Shown in pieces: positions 60,223 through 64,000 of a DNA stretch of 64,000 nucleotides; position 1 is the stretch's first letter; the number at the start of each line of letters is the position of its first letter. This stretch comes from an uncultured Bacteroidota bacterium (GTDB lineage Bacteria > Bacteroidota > Bacteroidia > Bacteroidales > P3). Position numbers and translations under genes: made by a program. The stretch spans positions 124,001 through 188,000 of the forward strand of contig CACYSB010000005.1 of NCBI GenBank assembly GCA_902777005.1, given 5' to 3'. The notes below the pieces were generated by a model, which was not told the origin of the DNA, ran no database searches, and saw only the letters and a list, made by a program, of their open reading frames with translations.

Positions 60223-61107
60223 TTACCACAGCCACCCTCCGCGTGATTCCACTTCGTCGGGTGATGGGCGCCCGTCATTTATATCGTTAGGATCCACTAT
60301 TTTGCTTGAGTCAACCTTGAACTCTTGCACAAGCTTCTGTACATCGGTCTTGTCTTCGTCTACATACCACAACTCCACCTCGGTGCCGTAGGCATATTTG
60401 TTCACTCCGTTGTAGTCGGGCTCCTGGCGATATACTACTGCAGTCTCCTTGTGCTTCACCCCTTTGAAGTGTTCCTTGCCCACATTGAGCGAGGCCGACA
60501 GGATGTCGCGCCGTGCCTTGTCGCTGGTCTTGCCTATTACGAAGGGCACCACGCTGCGTCCTGTGCTGTCACCGAGACCCACAGTGAGGTCTATCACCGA
60601 GCCGCGCGCTATCTGCTGACCGGCATAGATGGTCTTTCCGTCGCACGTTTGGTCGATGACACTGTTCTTGTAACGGTCCTCGACAAACTTAAGTGTGCCA
60701 ACCTCCAGCCCTTCGCTCAACAGTTCGCTCACCGCCTGGCGCACCGTCAGGCCTGCCAGTTCTGGCAGCACGGCGTCATCGGGCGAATAGGCCGTCATGG
60801 TGATGTACAGTTTGCGCCCTTTCTTTACTAAGGTTCCGGCTTTGGGGTCTTGCGTTAGTATCAAGCCGCCTTCCTGTCCTGGACGGAAGATGGAGTCGAG
60901 CACTACCACGTCGAGCTTTATGGGGTTGTCGGCCTGCAGCTCCACGATGTTCGTGCCCACCACGTCGGGTAACTCGTATTCCTGCCCCTGACGGGCGTAT
61001 AACTTTATGAAGGTGAACACAAGAAACAGTATCACCAGCGAAATGCCTATCATGGCCAGCACATGCGCCAGCCACGGCCATTTTTTGAATATACTTTCTT
61101 TTGCCAT
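60223..61107 (-). CDS. PASTA-domain membrane protein
   Basis: 294 residues. Short cytoplasmic N-terminus, one transmembrane helix (about 12-36), then three PASTA repeats: ELPDVVGTNIVELQADNPIK (about 48-115), LPELAGLTVRQAVSELLSEG (about 118-185) and VVPFVIGKTSDKARRDILSA (about 190-260). It has no kinase domain; PASTA modules bind peptidoglycan. Typical Bacteroidota order before rluD. Confidence 0.9.
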   Translation of the reverse strand: MAKESIFKKWPWLAHVLAMIGISLVILFLVFTFIKLYARQGQEYELPDVVGTNIVELQADNPIKLDVVVLDSIFRPGQEGGLILTQDPKAGTLVKKGRKLYITMTAYSPDDAVLPELAGLTVRQAVSELLSEGLEVGTLKFVEDRYKNSVIDQTCDGKTIYAGQQIARGSVIDLTVGLGDSTGRSVVPFVIGKTSDKARRDILSASLNVGKEHFKGVKHKETAVVYRQEPDYNGVNKYAYGTEVELWYVDEDKTDVQKLVQEFKVDSSKIVDPNDINDGRPSPDEVESRGGWLW

Positions 61108-61124
61108 AATCCTTTAACTTAACA

Positions 61125-62435
61125 CTAATCACACAACTCTCCTATCAGCGTTGCCGCCGTGCAGTCGGTCACCTTCACCTTGCGGTATGTGCCTGGCACA
61201 GCGTCCCTGCGGTCGAACACCAGCACCTTGTTTTGGCTGTTGCGCCCGAAGAGCTGCTCCTTGCTGCGGTGGCTTTCGCCCTCTACCAGCACCTCGTATT
61301 CGCGCCCCACCTCCTGGCGATTGTTCTCCAAGGCTATCTGTCCCTGCAGGGCTATTATCTCGTTCAGGCGGCGCGTCTTCTCCTCGTCAGCAATGTCGTC
61401 GGGCAGGTGTTTTGCGGCATAGGTGCCCTCGCGCTGCGAATACTTGAACATGTAAGCGTAGTCGTAGCGCACCTTGCGGAACAGTTCCAGTGTGGCCTCG
61501 TGGTCCTCCAGCGTCTCGCTGCAGAAACCCGCTATCACGTCGGTGGTTATCGAGCAGTCGGGCATATAGTGTCGTATGGCCGCCATGCGGTCGAGGTACC
61601 ACTCCACCGTGTACTTGCGGTTCATCAGCTTCAGCATCCTGTTGCTGCCGCTCTGCACCGGCAGGTGTATGCAGCGGCATATGTTGGGGTAGCGAGCCAT
61701 CACCTCCAGCAGCTCGTTGCTGAGGTCCTTGGGGTGGGATGTGGCGAAACGCACCCTCAGCAGAGAGCTAACCTCGGCCACCATGGCCATCAGTTCGGGG
61801 AAGCCTACATTGTCGAAACGATAGCTGTTCACGTTCTGCCCGAGCAGCGTCACCTCCTTGTATCCTCTTTCAAAGAGACCACGCGCCTCGGCCACGATGG
61901 TCTGCGGGTCGCGGCTGCGCTCACGCCCGCGGGTGTAGGGCACCACGCAGTAGGAACAATAGTTCTGGCATCCGCGCATGATGCTTATGTAGGCCGAGAT
62001 GCCGTTGCTGGCAAGCCGCACTGGCTCAATGTCGGCATAGGTCTCGGTGGTGCTCAGCTCCACCTCGGCGCCACGCTGTCCTTCACGCACCTGCGCCATC
62101 AGTTGCGGCAGGCGGCGGTAGGAGTCCGGACCGCACACAAACGACACGTTGTCTTCCTCGGCCATCAGGCGGCTCTGCAGCCGCTCGGCCATGCAACCCA
62201 GTATACCGATGCGCAGGCGTTTGTTGCGTCCTTGTTGCGCACGCAGCTCACGCACGCGGTGGCGTACCCGCTGCTCGGCGTTGTCGCGTATGGCACAGGT
62301 GTTTATCAGCACAAAGTCGGCTCCATCCACGCTCTCCGCCAGGCAGTGACCGGCGTCGCGCAGGATGGCCCCGACAACCTCGCTGTCGGCGAAGTTCATC
62401 TGGCACCCATACGTCTCTATATACACTCGTTCCAT
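61125..62435 (-). CDS. miaB: tRNA-2-methylthio-N6-dimethylallyladenosine synthase MiaB
   Basis: 436 residues from ATG 62435 (MERVYIETYGCQMNFADSEV); an in-frame ATG at 62453 adds six residues. N-terminal UPF0004 domain with the three auxiliary-cluster Cys (CQMNF, NTCAIRDNAE, GILGCMAERL). Radical SAM motif RGCQNYCSYCVVPYTRGRE. C-terminal TRAM domain (EYEVLVEGESHRSKEQLFGR). Modifies A37 of tRNAs. First gene of the minus-strand run; own promoter. Confidence 0.95.
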   Translation of the reverse strand: MERVYIETYGCQMNFADSEVVGAILRDAGHCLAESVDGADFVLINTCAIRDNAEQRVRHRVRELRAQQGRNKRLRIGILGCMAERLQSRLMAEEDNVSFVCGPDSYRRLPQLMAQVREGQRGAEVELSTTETYADIEPVRLASNGISAYISIMRGCQNYCSYCVVPYTRGRERSRDPQTIVAEARGLFERGYKEVTLLGQNVNSYRFDNVGFPELMAMVAEVSSLLRVRFATSHPKDLSNELLEVMARYPNICRCIHLPVQSGSNRMLKLMNRKYTVEWYLDRMAAIRHYMPDCSITTDVIAGFCSETLEDHEATLELFRKVRYDYAYMFKYSQREGTYAAKHLPDDIADEEKTRRLNEIIALQGQIALENNRQEVGREYEVLVEGESHRSKEQLFGRNSQNKVLVFDRRDAVPGTYRKVKVTDCTAATLIGELCD

Positions 62436-62461
62436 TCTTTCTATCGCGTACAAATAAAATG

Positions 62462-62492
62462 CAAAGATACGTCATTTCCGCCACATGGCAAA
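62462..62492 (-). promoter_or_regulatory. Promoter of the miaB operon
   Basis: On the minus strand: TTTG (62492-62489), 19 bases, TATCTTTG (62469-62462), about 27 bases before the miaB start. Confidence 0.75.
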
Positions 62493-62511
62493 ATTATTTT
62501 TGCCCCGGAGG

Positions 62512-62545
62512 CAAAAAAAAAGGGTTCCACTGTCGAGTGAAACCC
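62512..62545 (-). terminator. Terminator of DUF177-rpmF
   Basis: Ten-base arms (62522-62531, 62536-62545; one mismatch) followed on the minus strand by a ten-base T run. Confidence 0.85.
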
Positions 62546-62572
62546 TCTTCTTTCTGTTGCTCAGGTTGTAGC

Positions 62573-62758
62573 TTACTGCTCCTCGTTCTTGGCGATGGCG
62601 AGTTTACCACGGTAGTAGCCGCACTCGGGGCAAACGTGGTGATACATAACCTGTGCGCCGCAGTTGCTGCAAGTGGTCAGCTGTGCGGTCTCCAACGCAT
62701 CGTGCGTTCTTCTCTTGGCCGTTCTGGTCTGCGAGAATCTGTGTTTTGGATGTGGCAT
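62573..62758 (-). CDS. rpmF: 50S ribosomal protein L32
   Basis: 61 residues. PHPKHRFSQTRTAKRRTHDA is the L32 N-terminus; CSNCGAQVMYHHVCPECGYY has four Cys, so it is the zinc-binding form. Follows the DUF177 gene as in most bacteria. Confidence 0.97.
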   Translation of the reverse strand: MPHPKHRFSQTRTAKRRTHDALETAQLTTCSNCGAQVMYHHVCPECGYYRGKLAIAKNEEQ

Positions 62759-62803
62759 ATTATTACTTTTTTTTTGTTTATTATTTCATCGTTTGTTCTA
62801 CTC

Positions 62804-63334
62804 TCACTCACCTTTCAGCCCTCTCAATGCTTCCCATCTCGGGTCAACCTCTCGGTTCTCCTCGCGCTCCCTCTCCAGTGTCTCCTCGCTCTTTATGTAG
62901 CTCACCGTCTCCGGATTGCATTCCCCCTCTTCGTGACTGTGCTGCAGCGGTATGCGCACTGCCACATATTCGTACAGCCACTGCGAGAGGTCTATCTCAT
63001 TTGCCCCTTCGGGCAGGATGGCGACGTTCTCGTCGTCGCTCACCTCGGTGTCGCTGAAGCGCAGATGAAGCGTCTCTTCGCCCTCTATCGGCACCGTCAT
63101 CTCGTCGAGGCACCGGTCGCACAGCGTGGTCACCTCGCCTCGGAGTGAAATTTTCACCGTCGTCACCCTCTCCGTTTTCTCCAGAATGGCCTCTATTTGC
63201 ACATTTCCATCGCGGATTTCCTCGTTTTCGAAGCTCTCGAAGAACTCCTTTCCGAGGGTGAAGCTATAGCTGTAACGCCCTGGTTTCAAGCCGCTCAAGC
63301 GGATTATGGTGTCATCGTTCCGGCTCATTTTCAC
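62804..63334 (-). CDS. DUF177 family protein (YceD)
   Basis: 176 residues. TLCDRCLDEMTVPIEGEETL with paired Cys is the family's central motif. The acidic NVAILPEGANEIDLSQWLYE and a C-terminal DPRWEALRGL also fit. Linked to rpmF across bacteria and implicated in 23S rRNA processing in some. Own promoter upstream. Confidence 0.9.
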   Translation of the reverse strand: MKMSRNDDTIIRLSGLKPGRYSYSFTLGKEFFESFENEEIRDGNVQIEAILEKTERVTTVKISLRGEVTTLCDRCLDEMTVPIEGEETLHLRFSDTEVSDDENVAILPEGANEIDLSQWLYEYVAVRIPLQHSHEEGECNPETVSYIKSEETLEREREENREVDPRWEALRGLKGE

Positions 63335-63350
63335 ACTCCTATTGAGTTTG

Positions 63351-63381
63351 CAAAGATACGACCTTTTTTGAAACCGCCAAA
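63351..63381 (-). promoter_or_regulatory. Promoter of DUF177-rpmF
   Basis: On the minus strand: TTTG (63381-63378), 19 bases, TATCTTTG (63358-63351). Confidence 0.75.
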
Positions 63382-63431
63382 ATTTTTTTTATTTTTGTCT
63401 CTAATCACGACGTGCTTCCGCCGTATCCTCT

Positions 63432-63527
63432 CCGTATCCCCTCCGACTGTTCTACGGTTGTTTACCGGTTGTTCTACGGTTTATATAGTTAAACAGTCGG
63501 TAAACAACCGTTGAAATGATGGCGAGA
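63432..63527. repeat. Palindromic intergenic element, copy B
   Basis: Aligns to 50017-50112 over 96 bases with scattered substitutions. Arms GGTTGTTTACCGGTTGTT and GTCGGTAAACAACCG can pair. Preceded by an extra CCGTATCCTCTCC unit (63421-63431). As at copy A, a plus-strand promoter follows within about 90 bases. Confidence 0.8.
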
Positions 63528-63570
63528 CATCGTAGTGGAAGCGGTGAGGAGGCGTTGAAAAAAAATATGT

Positions 63571-63601
63571 TTTGCCATGTTGTTTTTTTTTACTATTTTT
63601 G
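63571..63601 (+). promoter_or_regulatory. Promoter of the LysE-family gene
   Basis: TTTG (63571-63574), 19 bases, TATTTTTG (63594-63601); the ATG follows 20 bases later. Confidence 0.75.
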
Positions 63602-63620
63602 CACTCGCTATTTGTGAGCA

Positions 63621-64000
63621 ATGGAACTGCTGATAGGCATACTATGTGGTATTGCGCTCTCGCTGTTTTTTAGTTTCGGACCTGCGTTCTTTGGTCTGAT
63701 ACAGAACAGTATAGAGCATGGTTTCCGTCGCGCCATGGCTTTCGCCATTGGCGTGAGTTTGAGCGATGTTGTTGTCGTCGGATTGATGCTGACGGTGCTC
63801 AAAAACGTGGATATGGAGGCCGTGATGCACAATGTCTACGTGGCGTCGATATGTGGCGCCGGCATCGCTGCCATGGGTGTTTACACTTTCCGCAAGAAAG
63901 GCCGTATACGGCGCGACAAAAACGGCCGGCTGCATCTGATTAGCGCTAGCAAGGTGGGCCGGCGCCATATCTTGTTGCAGGGTTTCCTGCTCAATTTCCT
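63621..64000 (+). CDS. LysE-family amino acid exporter (3' partial)
   Basis: 126 residues visible, running off the window. MELLIGILCGIALSLFFSFG (TM1) with GPAFFGLIQNSIEHGFRRAM, FAIGVSLSDVVVVGLMLTVL (TM2) and YVASICGAGIAAMGVYTF (TM3) show the LysE/RhtB pattern. ATG 63621 is the first in frame, 20 bases after a good promoter box. Inner membrane; substrate unknown. Confidence 0.82.
   Translation, partial: MELLIGILCGIALSLFFSFGPAFFGLIQNSIEHGFRRAMAFAIGVSLSDVVVVGLMLTVLKNVDMEAVMHNVYVASICGAGIAAMGVYTFRKKGRIRRDKNGRLHLISASKVGRRHILLQGFLLNF

Noticed and set aside
61233..62540. Long plus-strand frame opposite miaB
   Set aside because: Antisense shadow of miaB; the real gene has complete radical SAM and TRAM motifs.

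Overview
The window is a chromosomal segment of a member of the Bacteroidales (phylum Bacteroidota). Evidence for this: a complete type IX secretion (T9SS) core operon (porP-gldK-gldL-gldM-gldN), proteins with T9SS C-terminal sorting domains, many promoters of the Bacteroidota type (TTTG, about 19-20 bases, TAnnTTTG), and typical families such as BT4734-like, DUF6266 and C10 peptidases. No rRNA is present, so no finer placement is attempted.

Layout. 1-9.1 kb: the distal part of a biosynthetic cluster. It has a ketoacyl-ACP synthase III (5' end outside the window), a free-standing amino-acid-type adenylation enzyme, an acyl carrier protein, two GNAT acyltransferases, a short-chain dehydrogenase and four related ATP-grasp ligases. 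A secreted NlpC/P60-like protein follows. The content suggests carrier-bound amino-acyl or acyl groups being made and ligated to something, perhaps a surface glycan; the product is unknown. 10.6-12.9 kb: gene decay, with a truncated metallo-hydrolase, an intact nucleotidyltransferase, and a broken WbuC-type cupin with a 72-base insertion followed by short repeats.

12.9-25.2 kb: an accessory, defence-like island. It holds a RES-domain protein; a ubiquitin-like module (two-domain ubiquitin-like protein, DUF6791-E1/ThiF, DUF6527); and, divergently transcribed from that, a sigma factor, a small protein and an ImmA/IrrE protease. After DUF6266 and a sugar aminotransferase come a four-helix-bundle gene bracketed by inverted repeats, an AbiE toxin-antitoxin pair with an evident operator, and an AAA_14/DUF4143 ATPase. 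Several unrelated families of short tandem repeats lie between these genes, and some lie inside them.

25.3-35 kb: a BT4734/PriCT_2/TPR protein, YraN, YifB (ComM), Fe-type superoxide dismutase, DprA, a radical SAM protein, a T9SS-exported C10 protease and the rpsF-rpsR-rplI operon. 35.1-45.4 kb: six tRNAs, mutS and the T9SS operon with a tandem second gldN, all on the minus strand. 45.5-49.9 kb: a tightly packed envelope operon (YpfJ-type protease, LD-carboxypeptidase, polysaccharide deacetylase, KdsC, RlpA).

50-64 kb: a 1080-residue multi-cofactor flavin/iron-sulfur oxidoreductase; a minus-strand run miaB, PASTA protein, T9SS cargo, rluD, GH3, GH29, msrC with overlapping genes; DUF177-rpmF; and a LysE-family exporter running off the right end. 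A roughly 96-base palindromic element occurs twice (near 50.0 and 63.4 kb), each time just upstream of a plus-strand promoter.

All family calls come from reading motifs and gene order; no database search was run.
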